From Erythroxylum novogranatense (lineage: Eukaryota; Streptophyta; Magnoliopsida; Malpighiales; Erythroxylaceae): 64,000 bases of DNA. This document shows, one piece after another, positions 22,728-35,660 of the stretch; positions within the stretch are counted from its first letter, which is position 1; each line of letters begins with the position of its first letter. Under the pieces are notes generated by a model. It was not told the DNA's origin. It ran no database searches and worked only from the letters and a program-made list of their open reading frames with translations. The stretch is from NCBI GenBank assembly GCA_029891385.1, contig CM057233.1, positions 38,299,540 to 38,363,539 of the forward strand, written 5' to 3'. The position numbers were made by a program, and so were the translations under genes.

Positions 22728-25700
22728 TGTAACACCCCACTCTCGCATGACCTGAACCCGACATCGATGATGATATTCGAGTCTGTGTCTCGTGAAGGTG
22801 GCGTGCTACATCACTTAGCTCGTCAAAAATTCAGTATAAAACTTTTTTTTCAAGCGTACGTTAAAATCAATAATCGTAAATTTGGGCCCACTTTTATTCA
22901 GAAACATTTTCATTTATAGTAGTTGCCAATTTTGTTTTTCACATACCAGAAGTTCGATTAGCCCATTCCTAAAGCAAAACATATTACACTTTGATCAATT
23001 TCTTTTGCAAAACTTTTTTTTCCAATCGGAAAGTTGTACACAATAAATATATTCAAATACAATAATTTGCAGAAAATGTAATTCAGTGCGAAAATAAAGA
23101 GACACAATGTAGACGTGAACTGATCCCGTCTTCTATCTTTCCTTTGCATGCAGTAATTATACTCCCGTTTACCTAACGGGGTATTTTTCAAAGCCTGAAA
23201 AATAATTGTAAATTTTAGGTGAGTTTTGCAAACTCAGTGAGTGACCATCATCGATGGCTCACCCAGTCACCCAGTTACATAACACATAATTCACACATCT
23301 CACTTTATTTCACATTTCACATTATTTCACATTCACATTATTTCACATTCAATACACTTATCATTCATATAATGCACATGGGACTCACTTTTTATTTGTT
23401 ATTTTGTTGTGATCGAGTGCCTAAACTGTCTCATGTAGGGCTCATTAATAACTGTCCCTTATCCGTTTGGAGGATACATGACTCATTAAACGTTGAGCCT
23501 GAGGCTCTGAATCACTTTTGAGCTCGAAGCTCATTTTCACTCGTTGAGCTTAAAGCTTTGATCGGTGGCAACTCTGATCACAACAGCCATTATATTTCAT
23601 ACACTTATGCAATGAAATGTATCAATCACATTGGCCTATTCCCATTCACTCACTTTCACATGTCATTGGACCGTAGTCCGACATTCAATATTAGAGTTGA
23701 GAAACATATTCTCATACATATGCAATGCACATTCAAAAGACATTTGTCATCGGACCGTGGTTTGACACTTATCACTCATATAATGCGCATTCAAAACACA
23801 TTTATCAATTACATTAAATACACATAGTTCATCCAATTCACATTCAAGTAGCACTTCAATATCACAACTCCGCCAATACACAGTCATCGAACTTTCTGTT
23901 CGGAATCTACAATCAAATCATAATCCATCACCATTTATATGAACATTCAGCAGTCAATCAATATAATTTCAAACAGAACACATAATGAAATGAGACCATC
24001 TCGGTCTACTCACAGTACGCTCCAGATTAGCGGTTGCTTCCAAATTCTAGAAATGCCTGACTGTAGATTTTTAACCTGCATAACCCATTTATGCAATACG
24101 TTGCACACACATTAATAATTTTGCACAATCATAAGCATTCATTTATGCACATGTGTGTATATAGAATATGTACGATGCATATTCATGACAATCCCGGTAT
24201 TATTCCATAAATCTCATCACAAAATGTTCCTTTAAATTTTAAAAATCTATAGACACCAAAATTACTTAATTTGGATTTCTATAAGTCCAATTATTGTTAA
24301 AACACTGAAGTATGTCCCGAAAAAAAAACCATTCATATAACCTTAATCGATCATCTCACTTTGATTCAATCCATTATTTTAATTTAATCTTAAAAATCAC
24401 AAATTATTATATAGAGGTAGAGGAGTTTCTTATAAATCCGACGTTTCAAAAATCAAGTCAATCGGATGTCGGACAAAAAAGATATAAGCAAAAGAATGAA
24501 GAGGGTCGGATTGGAAAAAAAAATCACAAAACCTGCCGCTCGCATTTGCGAGCGAACACGGGTGCTCATGATCGCGACGTCACCCTCGCAAGGAGGAGCC
24601 TTATGCCTCGCGAGTGGCATAACCAGCTCCTCTTGCCCTCTCCAACAGCCACTTTCAAAAAATCATATCTTGAGATCCAGAACTCCAAATTTTGCAAACT
24701 TGGTATCAATGGAAAGATCAAAGAAAGCTCTACAATTTCTATGAAGGGCTCAAAAAACAATTCTACCTTTAAAGGTGTTAAAATTCTAATCAAAGTTACT
24801 GTCCAATAAATGTCACCCTAAACAATAACACATCTTCTAAAAATCATATCTTCCTATTCCATTGGCCAAAAATTCCAAGCTTTATATCATTGAAAAGATC
24901 AGAACACATTATAAAACTTTCATGAAGCACTTAAAAGCAATTTAAACCTCTAATTGGGTCAAAATTTTAATCAAAATTTCTACCCCCATAATTGCACCCT
25001 AAACCACATCCAAATTTCAAAAATTCATACCTTACAATTCCTACATCAAAAAATGGCATTTTTATACATAATTAAAAAGTTAAGACATTCCTCTATAACT
25101 TTCAATAAGCCACTTGATCCAATTCAAATCATAACAGTCCAGATTTTGTCTTAAAGCACAGTATCACAAAACCTACACTTTGAACATTTTCACAAACAAA
25201 GCACATGAATCTATGGAACAACATCCCAAAGTCAATAGATCATAACTTTCAACCTCAACATCCAATAATGTCATACTTTGTAGCGATAGAAAACTAATAA
25301 GAAAAGCTACAACTTTCATGAGATTCCTTTAGTAAAATCTGCCTAAACCAACCCAGAAAAATTCTCAAAGTTTCAGATCACTAAATGCAGTTTTTGAGCT
25401 ACTGTTCATCCCTACACCCTTTCTTACATTCTAGTCCAAATTTGGAACTCTTCAAGCAAAAATTAAACATCACTTCCTTCACAAGAATTATAGACAAACA
25501 ATCCTAGTTTAATTCAAGCCGAACCTCATCTGAATTGCATAACCATATAAAAAGTTATGGCAAAATTATTGAAACATGCACAAGTCAAATTTTCCATATT
25601 ATCATCCTAACCTTTATCCTACCTCTTCTACACCATTTCCTCACCTATAACCACTCAATTCACTCAAGATTTCAACTACAACAAAGTCAAAACCTCTACT

Positions 25701-26788
25701 TGAACATTAACCTACAATATAGTATCAACATGCACTAAATTTTCTTCCTTTTCATACACTCATCTAGACATCATTTAAAACAATCCAAACCATCCCAAAT
25801 TATATACAACACATTCTACATCATTCATCATCAATCAAACAAGAATTCATACCCATACAATCAAAACACAATTCCCATGAAATTAGTTCACATAACATCA
25901 CAATTAATTCTTTTAACTAACAATTCATGATATAAAACACAATTCTTACCTACTTAAGCTTCCACTTCTTCAACTCTTCAAAAATACCAAAAATTCTCTA
26001 CCTCCCAACACCATACACGATCATCAACCTTCAAGGCTTAGGTTTGGATTTTTAATGAACAAAGAAGAGCAAGCAAAGAGAAAGAGAGTGACAAGGATGG
26101 TCACAATTAAGGAAAACACAAGGGAGAGAAGAAGCTACGAAGATTGATGGAGAAACTTTCACTTAAATCACCATTAACACTTTCTAAGAAGAAGCATCGT
26201 AAATGACTAAAGGGAGGTTGATTTTTATTTAACCTAAGTACACATGGTGGCATGTTAGGCAAGTGACAAGTGTCACTTGCCACATGTCACATGCTTAGGC
26301 CCTCTTTTACTTCCTTTCCAATAACAATTCAATTTCTACTCCAATTTTCACCAAAATTTCAATGGCTCAAATCAATAATTCCTAAATTCATGTATCTAAT
26401 TTTCAGTGCCATTGGACAATAATTTTTACTACTGGTAACCAATCAGTTTGCCACTTGACATTTTTTCTAGTCTAGAAAGTACCTTAAAATTTCACAAAAA
26501 ATTTACTAAAAGTCACTAACAATTTTAAAGCCTCAATGACCCTCTCCTAATCAATTTTCCAAGCACATAAATCACATTTTTCATAACAATTACATTTATT
26601 AACAAAATATACTGGGAAATATCATGAATGCATGTACAATCATTTACATGTGCAAAATTCACTATTCATGTGTATGTGTATGTTATATAATGCATGATCA
26701 TGAGATGTGTTTTCCTAATTTCTCTGATTGATCTCAAATGTGCCAATTTCTAGGGTTCAAACCCTTTGTATAGAAATAGGATGTTACA
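22728..26788 (-). repeat. 3' LTR of element B (left copy, 4061 bp)
   Basis: Directly repeated with 30368-34510. On the right it is joined to TTCTCCTCTCCTTAAAG, the complement of a polypurine tract, which makes this the 3' LTR of a minus-strand element. It keeps GACCATCATCGATGGCTCAC (23240s) and the CCCGTTTACCTAACGGG hairpin (about 23163-23179) seen in the other family members. Confidence 0.92.
24535..24628. repeat. CpG-dense cassette in the element B left LTR
   Basis: GC-rich segment with GCTCGCATTTGCGAGCGAAC (a short inverted repeat), ATCGCGACGTC and CCTCGCGAGTGG. It lies between GATATAAGCAAAAGAATGAA and TCTTGCCCTCTCCAA, both shared with the right LTR, where the intervening segment is 72 bp longer. 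Confidence 0.8.
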
Positions 26789-29700
26789 ATTCTCCTCTCC
26801 TTAAAGAAATTTCATCCTCGAAATTCATTTATGATTAAGGAATAAAGCAGGGATACTATTATCTCATATACTTCTGCGTTTCCTATCACACTTCACCACT
26901 CGAATACTTTCTTTCAAAAGACCACAGTTGGGAGATTCAATAGGCCTCTCAATCCCTTGTTTAGATATCACATTTTCTCAATTATTTCCTTGATGAGTTT
27001 CCGATCTCAAATTCAGTCTCAACAACACATATATCGGATCATAATAATACTAACCATATCTATATAATACTATGTGAATCCGATAACCATAAAACAACTC
27101 ACAATCCATAGTCCTATTATCGCCATAGTTTTATATGGACCACTTTATTTTAAACTTAATTTCCCCCTATTTACACCTTTATCTCCATCTAAGTACACCT
27201 TGGCCAAGGTGATACTCTCAAAGACAAGTCATCTTTTCCACTTTTCATCAGTGTTAATACACTTAACTCTTATATTTAACCCACGATATTCCATAACCTC
27301 AATGTTGATCCACTTAACTCAATCGTTATTATCTTGAATCACTTAACTCCTATCACAGATTCATTTTACTCATCTATATTGTCTCAAATCAATTTTAGCC
27401 TTCAACCATTTTTTTTCATACCCTCTTCATTTCAATGTAGGGGCGATAGACTCCCTTTTTGTCATATGACCCCTTATACACTATTGTAATGGTATCGTCA
27501 AGATAATGATTGATATGGCTACAGTCAATTTGAACTATAAATTAATCTCATATTATGATGAACTTCAGAAATATAAGCTTTACACTTGTCTCCAATAGTG
27601 AGGACTATTGGCAAATCAAATGTGTAATCACTCAGTTCTACATTCTTCGTCATCAATTGCTCTTTCGATGTACTCTTACTAGAATATATAGCTTCGATTA
27701 TCTCTTGTGTTTTCTCTAACAGTGCTTAATCTAATCATAAATATCATTTACTCAAAAGTTGGATCTGTTTTCAATTCCCTGATAAGGGTCACAAGTTTTA
27801 ATTCCTTGTTTTAGACTTTGTTAGTCCTTTTATACACAACTGATTTTAAATTCGATAACTAATAATACTTTCTTTTTGCCCCTTTTTAACTCAACATTCT
27901 ACACTCATTAATACACTCGATTTGATAATCTTAACATCCAAATTTGAGATACTCTACTATTGAATTTTCTATTCAATGCATCAATTTACAACACTAGCTT
28001 TATTGGGAAATACTCATTTGCATAATCCCTTTCAATCCTTGCAAACTCACTAAGTACCTCAATCTTTACTGATCTATATATTCATAAATCTATCTAAAAT
28101 GTTTCTGTACAAATAAAGTCTCCAAACTTTCAAAGCAATTTCTATTACCACACATTTAAGTCATGCATCCAAAATGCAGCTCATGAGGCTATAATTGTCC
28201 CTAGGTACTCAAAATGACTTTATACTATTACAACATATTGCATCTTAATCTCTAATGGGCAACTTCGTTATATATTGCAAAAATCTCCAAATTGAAGCGG
28301 TATAATTAACACTGGGGTTAGAAATTCTGCACAAATTTTCCTATTTTTTTCATCACTGATACGACTTATATTATTATTCCGCAACTATTCAAAATTTCAT
28401 CTTACTTTTTCAAACACATTCAAAATACTGTCTATGATCATAATCACTCGTTGATATCATGTTGCTCGAATCATTTTAACCTTCAGTATCATAATATTGT
28501 TGGGGGCATTGTTAACTCCAACAGATATGCCTAAGACTCGTTATGCCCATAATTATTTTTTTGTAATTCTTTAAGTAACTAATTCCTCAGTGCAGTAGTA
28601 TTAGCACATGATATTCTCAATTTTCCAATTAATGCCCTTTTTGTCGAATGATTTCCTCAGTTCATTCGATTTCCTGTGATTTCACATTTCTGTTTATTCA
28701 TACCAGTTTCTTCACACATTTCAATTTATTTGCAAACATAACTTCCTGCGTTCGTAACACATTTATCATATATAATGAGTGTTTCCCAAACATATTTACA
28801 CAGACTATAATATGGACCTAAATTCCCCTTACATTAGCGAGGTGTCCCCTTGAATTCACAAATCCACTTACATAATTGGTACTCTCCATCAGCAACATGC
28901 ATACACTCTCAGTAGCATTTTTTAACTCTTATGCTTGAGTCTTCACTAGGGATGTAACTCCAATGTTTGAGTCTTCACTAGGGATGTAACTCCAACATTC
29001 ACTTTTGACTCATTATTTATTCATTTCGGATTTGTTCCTTCATTGATCATTCTTAAATTGAATTAACCAACTTATTGACCCTATCTCAGTGATTTCTTGG
29101 TACTAACCTCGATAGTATTCATAAAATCCTTGTCAATTAACTATTTCCCATAATTACTTATCAGTCATTCTTCGTACCTCAAGAAAAATCAATGTCAACA
29201 TTTCATAATATAAGATCAATTCATATCATAACTTATATGATCCGAACATCCTTATAATAAGACAAAATCATTACATCTTATCTAGAGATGTGCTTATGTC
29301 AATTAACCAATTAAACCTTTGCTATTGATACTTAAAGTCCAATTGAGTCTAGACAACACTTCTATCTTTGTTCTTGCCTACAATTGGGGTACCTCATCAC
29401 CATCTTGACATAAACCTATTTTCTTGTAGGCCACTATCGTGCCCCGCACTTTCTTCCTCACGTTAACAAACTTATTAACATCAATTCTACTCTAGTTTTC
29501 CAAAATTTACCTCTTTTAATGCTAAATCATTCCATAATAATTGAACTACCATTTTGAGTGTAGTCACTCTTCTCATTTGATTCATCAACTTTTCATTAAT
29601 CGCATGCATACATAAAATCCAGACTTAGGCGCATTTCTAACTTTCTCCATACTATACATCATTCATCACTTGTCATCACTTGTAAAGTCATTTATAACTA

Positions 29701-30367
29701 TTTTATTTTCCTCTTTGGTTTCATTTTCCTATCATCCTTTATTTCATCGTCCATAAGTATATCCTCATTCCATTGAAAATTAGAGAAGAAGAACAAACAT
29801 ATTATTACGTTAAATCATAACTTTTATCACATTTCAAATCCAAGTCTAACATTTCACAATCATAGAAAAGTTATTTCCTTTAACTGAGCTTGTACACTTT
29901 AATCTCATAACTCTTATCACTTTTAACCAACATTCATCTCATGTCCAAATTTGACCTCTCCAGGCTATAGAAAATTTCATTTTCTTTTAACTTGGTTTAT
30001 ACACTTTAGTTCTCATCATTCCTTTTGATATCACTTCTTTCCTTAATTAGCCCATGCCAATATATTCACATTCCTATCACATTCGAGGATTTATTACCAC
30101 TATACAATATGAATATCATTTTCCATTATTCTTTTCCCATTTCTCACTGCCCATAAACCTTCAGTGGCTCACATTCTGACATATCATCACTTTTCTCACA
30201 TTTAAACACTTAACACATGCTCATGCATGTGACTCATACTCATGCGACTCAGACTAGGGATCAGTTGCCACTGTCTGCTATGTCATGACTTAAATGCATG
30301 TAACTTGACCCATGTTTCAGAAAATGCCCATATAAGATAGTACTTCTGGGCTTTGATACTACATAAA
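26789..30367 (-). mobile_element. Element B interior: decayed, no intact gag-pol
   Basis: Read on the minus strand it ends, next to the left LTR, with GAATTTCGAGGATGAAATTT and a purine-rich AAGGAGAGGAGAAT, the typical polyprotein end plus polypurine tract. At about 28495-28560 it carries the same reverse transcriptase remnant as element A (GGAGTTAACAATGCCCCCAA, with one extra C that breaks the frame). At about 28939-28997 the phrase GTCTTCACTAGGGATGTAAC is duplicated in tandem. No ORF of useful length remains. Confidence 0.75.
30350..30361 (-). other. Degenerate tRNA-iMet primer-binding site of element B
   Basis: On the minus strand TAGTATCAAAGC lies six bases inside the 5' LTR. It differs from the canonical TGGTATCAGAGC by two G-to-A changes. 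Both position and sequence fit a primer site for minus-strand DNA synthesis that has decayed. Confidence 0.75.
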
Positions 30368-33300
30368 TGTAACACCCCATTCCTGCATGACCCGAACCCG
30401 ACATCAATGGTGATATCCGAGTCCGTGCCCCACAAGGGTGACGTGCTACATCACTTAGCTTGTCAAAAACTCAGTATAAAACTTTTTTTTAGCGTACGTG
30501 AAAATCAATAATCGTAAATTTGGGCCCACTTTTATTCAAAAACATTTTCATTTATAGTAGTTGCCAATTTTGTTTTTCACATACCAGAAGTTCGATTAGC
30601 CCATTCCTAAAACAAAACATATTACACTTTGATCAATTTCTTTTGCAAATTTTTTTTCCAATCGGAAAGTTATACACAACAAATATACTCAAATACACAA
30701 AATATAATAATTTGCAGAAAATGTAATTCAGTGTGAAAATAAAGAGACAAAATGCAGAAGCGAACTGATCCCGTCTTCTATCTTTTCCTTGCATGCAGTA
30801 ATTATACTCCCGTTTACCTAACGGGGTATTCTTCAAAGCCTGAAAAATAATTGCAAATTTTGGGTGAGTTTTACGAACTCAGTGAGTGACCATCATTGAT
30901 GGCTCACCCAGTCACCCAGTCACATAATACATAATTCACACATCTCACTTTATTTAACATTTCACATTATTTCACATTCACATTATTTCACATTCAATAC
31001 ACTTATCATTCATATTATGCACATGCAATGCACATGAGACTCATTTTTCATTTGTTATTTTGTTGTGACCGAGTGCCTAAATTGTCCCATGTAGGGCTCA
31101 TTAATAACTGTCCTTTATCCGTTTGGATGATACATGGCTCATTAAACGTTGAGCCTTAGGCTCTAAATCACTTTTGAGCTCAAAGCTCATTTTCACTAAT
31201 TGAACTTAAAGCTCTGATCGATGGCGACTTTGGTCACAATAGCTATTATATTTCATACACTTATGCAATGAAATGCATCAATCACATTGGCCTATTCCCA
31301 TTTAATCACTTTCATATGTCATCGGACCGTAGTCCAACATTCAATAGTAGAGTTGAGAAACATATTCTCATGCATATGCAATGCACATTCAAAAGACATT
31401 TGTCATCGGACCGTGGTCCGACACTTATCACTCATATAATGCGCATTCAAAACACATTTATCAATTACATTAGATACACATAGTTCATCCAATTAACATT
31501 CAAGTAGCACTTCAATATCACAACTCCCCCAATACACAGTTATCGAACCTTCTGTCCATAATCCACAATCAAATCACAATCCATCACCATTTATATGAAC
31601 ATTCAGCAGTCAATCAATACAATTTCAAACAGAACACATAATGAAATGAGACCATCTCGGTCTATTTACAATACGCTCCAGATTAGCATTTGCTTCAAAA
31701 TTTTGAAAATGCCTAACTGCAAATTTTTAACCCGCACAACCTATTTATGTAATATGTTGCACACAAATTAATAATTTTTCACAATCATAAGCATTCATTT
31801 ATGCACATTTGTGTATATAGAATATGTACGATGGATGTTCATGACAATCCCGGTATTATTCTATAAATCCCATCACAAAATGTTTCCCTAAATTTTAGAA
31901 ATCCATAGATACCAAAATTACTCAATTTAGATTTCTATAAGTCTAATTATTGTTAAAACACTGAAGTATGTCTCGAAAAATAATCCATTCATATTACATT
32001 AATCGATCATCTCACTTTGATTCAATCCATTATTTTCAATTTAATCTAAAAATCACAAATTCTTATAGAGAGGTAGAGGAGTGTCTTATAAATTGACGTT
32101 TCAAAAATCAAGTCAATCGAATCTCGGATGAAAAAGATATAAGCAAAAGAATGAAGAGGGTCAGATTGGGAAAAAAATCACAAAACCCACCGCTTGCACT
32201 CTCGAGTGGGCTCACATTCGGGAGCGAACGCAGGCGCTCGCGATCGTGAGGCCATCACCGGCCTCACGAGGTGCTCGCCCTCGCGATCCGTCGCCCTCAC
32301 GAGGTGTCGTCCTTGCGAGGAGCGAGTTCCTCACGACGCGTCGCGAGGGCCAACTCCTCTTGCCCTCTCCAATAGCCACTTTCAAAAATTCATATCTTGA
32401 GATCTAGAATTCCAAATTTTGCAAACTTAGTATAAATAGAAAGATCAAAGAAAGCTCTACAATTTTTATGATGGGCTCAAAACCCAATTCCACCTCTAAA
32501 TGTGTCAAAATGCCAATCAAAGTTATTGTCCAATAAATGTCATCCTAAATAATAACACATTTTCTAAAAATCATATCTTCCTATTCCATTGGCCACAAAT
32601 TCCAAGCTTTATATCAATGAAAATATCAGAACACATTCTACAACTTTCATGAAGCACATAAAAGCAATTTCAACCTCTAATTGAGTCAAAATTTCAATCA
32701 AATTTTTGCCCCCATAATTGTACCCTAAACCACATCCAAACTTCAAAAATTCATACCTTACAATTCCTACATCAAAAAATGACATTTTATACATCATTAA
32801 AAAGATAAGACATTTCTCTATAACTTTCAATAAGGCCACTTGATCCAATTCAAACTATAACAGTCCAGAATTTGCCTCAAAGCATAGTATTACAAAACCT
32901 ACACTTTTGGTCATTTTCACAAACAAAGCATATGAATCTATGGAATAACATCCCAAAGTCAACAGATCATAACTTTCAACCTCAACATCGAATAATGCCA
33001 TACTTTATAGTGATAGAAAGCTAATAAGAAAAGCTACAACTTTCATGAAGACCCCTTTAGAAAAATTTGCCTAAATTAACCCAGAAAAATTTGCAAAGTT
33101 TCATATCACTAAGTGCAATTTTTGAGTTACTGTTCATCCCTACACCCTTTCTCACATTCTAGTTCAAATTTGGAACTCTTCAAGCAAAAATTAAACATCA
33201 CTTCCTTCATAAGAATTATAGTCAAACAATTCTAGTTTAATTCAAGCCAAACCTCATCTCAATTGCATAACCATATAAAAAGTTATGGTAAAATCATTGA

Positions 33301-34510
33301 AACATGCACAAGTCAAAATTTTCAGATTATCATCCTAACTTTTCTCCTACCTCTTCCACACCATTTCCTCACCTATAACCACTCAATTCACTCAAGATTT
33401 CAACCACAACAAAGTCAAAACCTCTACTTGAACATTAACCTACAACATAGTATCAACATGCAGTAAATTTTCTTCCTTTTCATACACTCATCTAGACATC
33501 ATTTAAAACAATTCAAACCATCCCAAATTACATACAATACATTCTACATCATTTATCCTCAATCAAACAAGAATTCATACCCATACAATCAAAACACAAT
33601 TCCCATGAAATTAGTTCACATAACATCACAATTAATTCTTTTAACTAACAATTCATGATATAAAACACAATTCTTACCTACTTAAGCTTCCACTTCTTCA
33701 ACTCTTCAAAAATACCAAAAATTTTCTACCTCCCAACACCATACACGATCATCAACCTTCAAGGCTTAGGTTTGGATTTTTAATGAACAAAGAAGAGCAA
33801 GCAGAGAGAAAGAGAGTGACAAGGATGGTCACAATTAAGGAAAACACAAGGGAGAGAAGAAGCTACGAAGATTGATGGAGAAACTTTCACATAAATCACC
33901 TTTAACCCTTTTTAAAAAGAAGCATCGTAAATGAATAAAGGGAGGTTGATTTTTATTTAACCTAAGTACATATGGTGGCATGTTAGGTAAGTGATAAGTG
34001 TCACTTGCCACATGCTTAGGCCCTCTTTTATTTCCTTGCCAATAACAATTTAATTTCTACTCCAATTTTTCCCCAAAATTCTAATGGCTCAAATCAATAA
34101 TTTCTAAATTCATGTATCTAATTTTCAATGTCATTGGACAGTAATTTTTACTACCGGTAACCAATCAGTTTGCCACTTGACATTTTTCTTAGTCCAGAAA
34201 GTACCCCGAAATTTCACAAAAAATTCACTAAAAGTCACTAACAATTTTAAAGCCTCAATGACCCTCTCCAAATTAATTTTCCAAATACATAAATCACATT
34301 TTTCATAACAATTACATTTATTAACAAAATATACCAAAAAATGTCATGAATGCATGTACAGTCATTTACATGTGCAAAATTTACTATTTATGTGTATGTG
34401 TTTGTTATATAATGCATGAGCATGATATGTGTTTTCCTAATTTCTCTGATTGATCTCACATGTGCCAATTTCTAGGGTTCAAATCATTTGTATAGAAACG
34501 GGATGTTACA
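30368..34510 (-). repeat. 5' LTR of element B (right copy, 4143 bp)
   Basis: It starts TGTAACACCCCATTCC and ends GGGATGTTACA in + coordinates. It is collinear with the left LTR apart from small indels and one large length difference in the CpG cassette. The first 110 bases differ at many CpG positions, as expected for methylated repeats. Confidence 0.92.
32188..32356. repeat. Expanded CpG-dense cassette in the element B right LTR
   Basis: About 170 bp of GC-rich sequence built from variants of CTCGCGATCG, CCTCACGAGG and CCTCGCGA. Examples are GGCCTCACGAGGTGCTCG and GCGATCCGTCGCCCTCACG. The motif recurs irregularly and not with a fixed period. Confidence 0.82.
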
Positions 34511-35660
34511 ATAAACTACCCATTCTACCTCTGTGGTGCTATCCACGAAAACTTTACAAGTAACCTTCTTAATCTTAACTTTATCTTGTACATCTTCATT
34601 CCACCACCAAGACTCCATCTTACTACTCACAGACCCTTTAGAAACACTCAAGATATCTTTAGTTGTATTCCTTAAATGAGTTGCTACTCTCTCCCACTTG
34701 TGGTTAGCATTTGCTTTCAAATTTTGTTTTTCTCCATATATTACTTTATCTTTAATTTGTTCTACTGTATCCCCTTTTAGGTTCTGTCACCTAACTTTAG
34801 TACATTTTTGAGCACTTCTCTTCTTTCTCTAACTCTTAAGTCTAAGATCTGTAACTTTATGCTAAGTTGACAAACATTAGTTATCACCTTATAATCCTTA
34901 AAGCTAGGTCGATCTCTCCAACTTACAAGAAAGTTGTCAGTTTGAGTCTGTGGTTATAATCTTATAAGTCACTAACTGCTTGTTTTTCTTAAAAAATGAG
35001 TTGACTACCATAAACTTAAATGCTATTGTGAAGTCTAACAAAGCAATCTCATTATTTTTCCTATGTCCATACCCAAAAAACTTATGAGCCCATGGATATT
35101 TGTCTAAGGTTGCTTATATATAAACATTAAAGACTCCTCCTAAAGTCACTTTCTCTTCAAGGAGAATCTGTTGAATCATTTCATCTAGCTCTTCTTATAA
35201 TTGACACTTAGGTTGTTTGTCTAACCTACTTGGAGTACATAAGCACACATCACATTGAAAACAATACCTTGCACTACAATCGTTACGAACAAAATCCTAC
35301 CATTAGTCCCTTTTACCTTCACAACATGATGTATGAGTTTATTGATAATTAAGATACCTACCCCATTCCGATGCCTTGAATCCCTTGAATACCAAAATTT
35401 GAACCCATTGATCTCTTTCACTTTAGCTTCTGCTCATTTTGTCTCTTAGATGTATACTATATTAATCTTATATTTGTCTAAAATGTCCACTAGTTCTAAT
35501 GACTTCCATGTAAGTGTCTCGATGTTCTAAGAACTCATATGCAATATGTCAACATTTTTTCTTTTCCTAGACCCAAGACTCGTCAAGGGACTAGCCTTTG
35601 CTCTAGCTACAGAAGACAAGCGCAAGAAGTCTCTAAAAGCCTGTAAGATTACTCGAGTAT
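34511..35660 (-). pseudogene. RTE-type LINE, 5' portion: endonuclease and linker
   Basis: This is the upstream half of the LINE split by element B. Near 35480-35555 (minus) the translation NIETLTWKSLELVDILDKY followed by an ETK-type segment matches the start of an APE-like endonuclease. At 35221-35421 come FKFWYSRDSRHRNGVGILI and a segment ending in AYVLQVG, corresponding to the middle of that domain. At 34484-34720 MESWWWNEDVQDKVKIKK matches the WWWNEEVQ region between endonuclease and reverse transcriptase. There are stops and frameshifts throughout, so it is inactive. The 5' end is set where recognisable coding stops and is approximate. Confidence 0.82.

Larger units (their letters stand above)
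22728..34510 (-). mobile_element. Element B: Ty3/gypsy-type LTR retrotransposon nested in the LINE
   Basis: Two LTRs of about 4.1 kb (22728-26788 and 30368-34510) bound a 3.58-kb interior. Termini are TGTAACACCCC on the left and GGGATGTTACA on the right. The 5-bp duplication ATAAA is present at 22723-22727 and 34511-34515, so the ends are exact. Orientation is minus: a polypurine tract abuts the left LTR and a tRNA-iMet primer site abuts the right LTR. The interior is too short for a full gag-pol and is full of stops. It shares sequence with the interior of element A, so both belong to one family. The two LTRs differ by many substitutions, so the insertion is not recent. Confidence 0.93.

Noticed and set aside
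24312..24809. 165-aa ORF and overlapping ORFs in the element B left LTR
   Set aside because: It spans the CpG cassette inside a non-coding LTR and is not kept in the right LTR.
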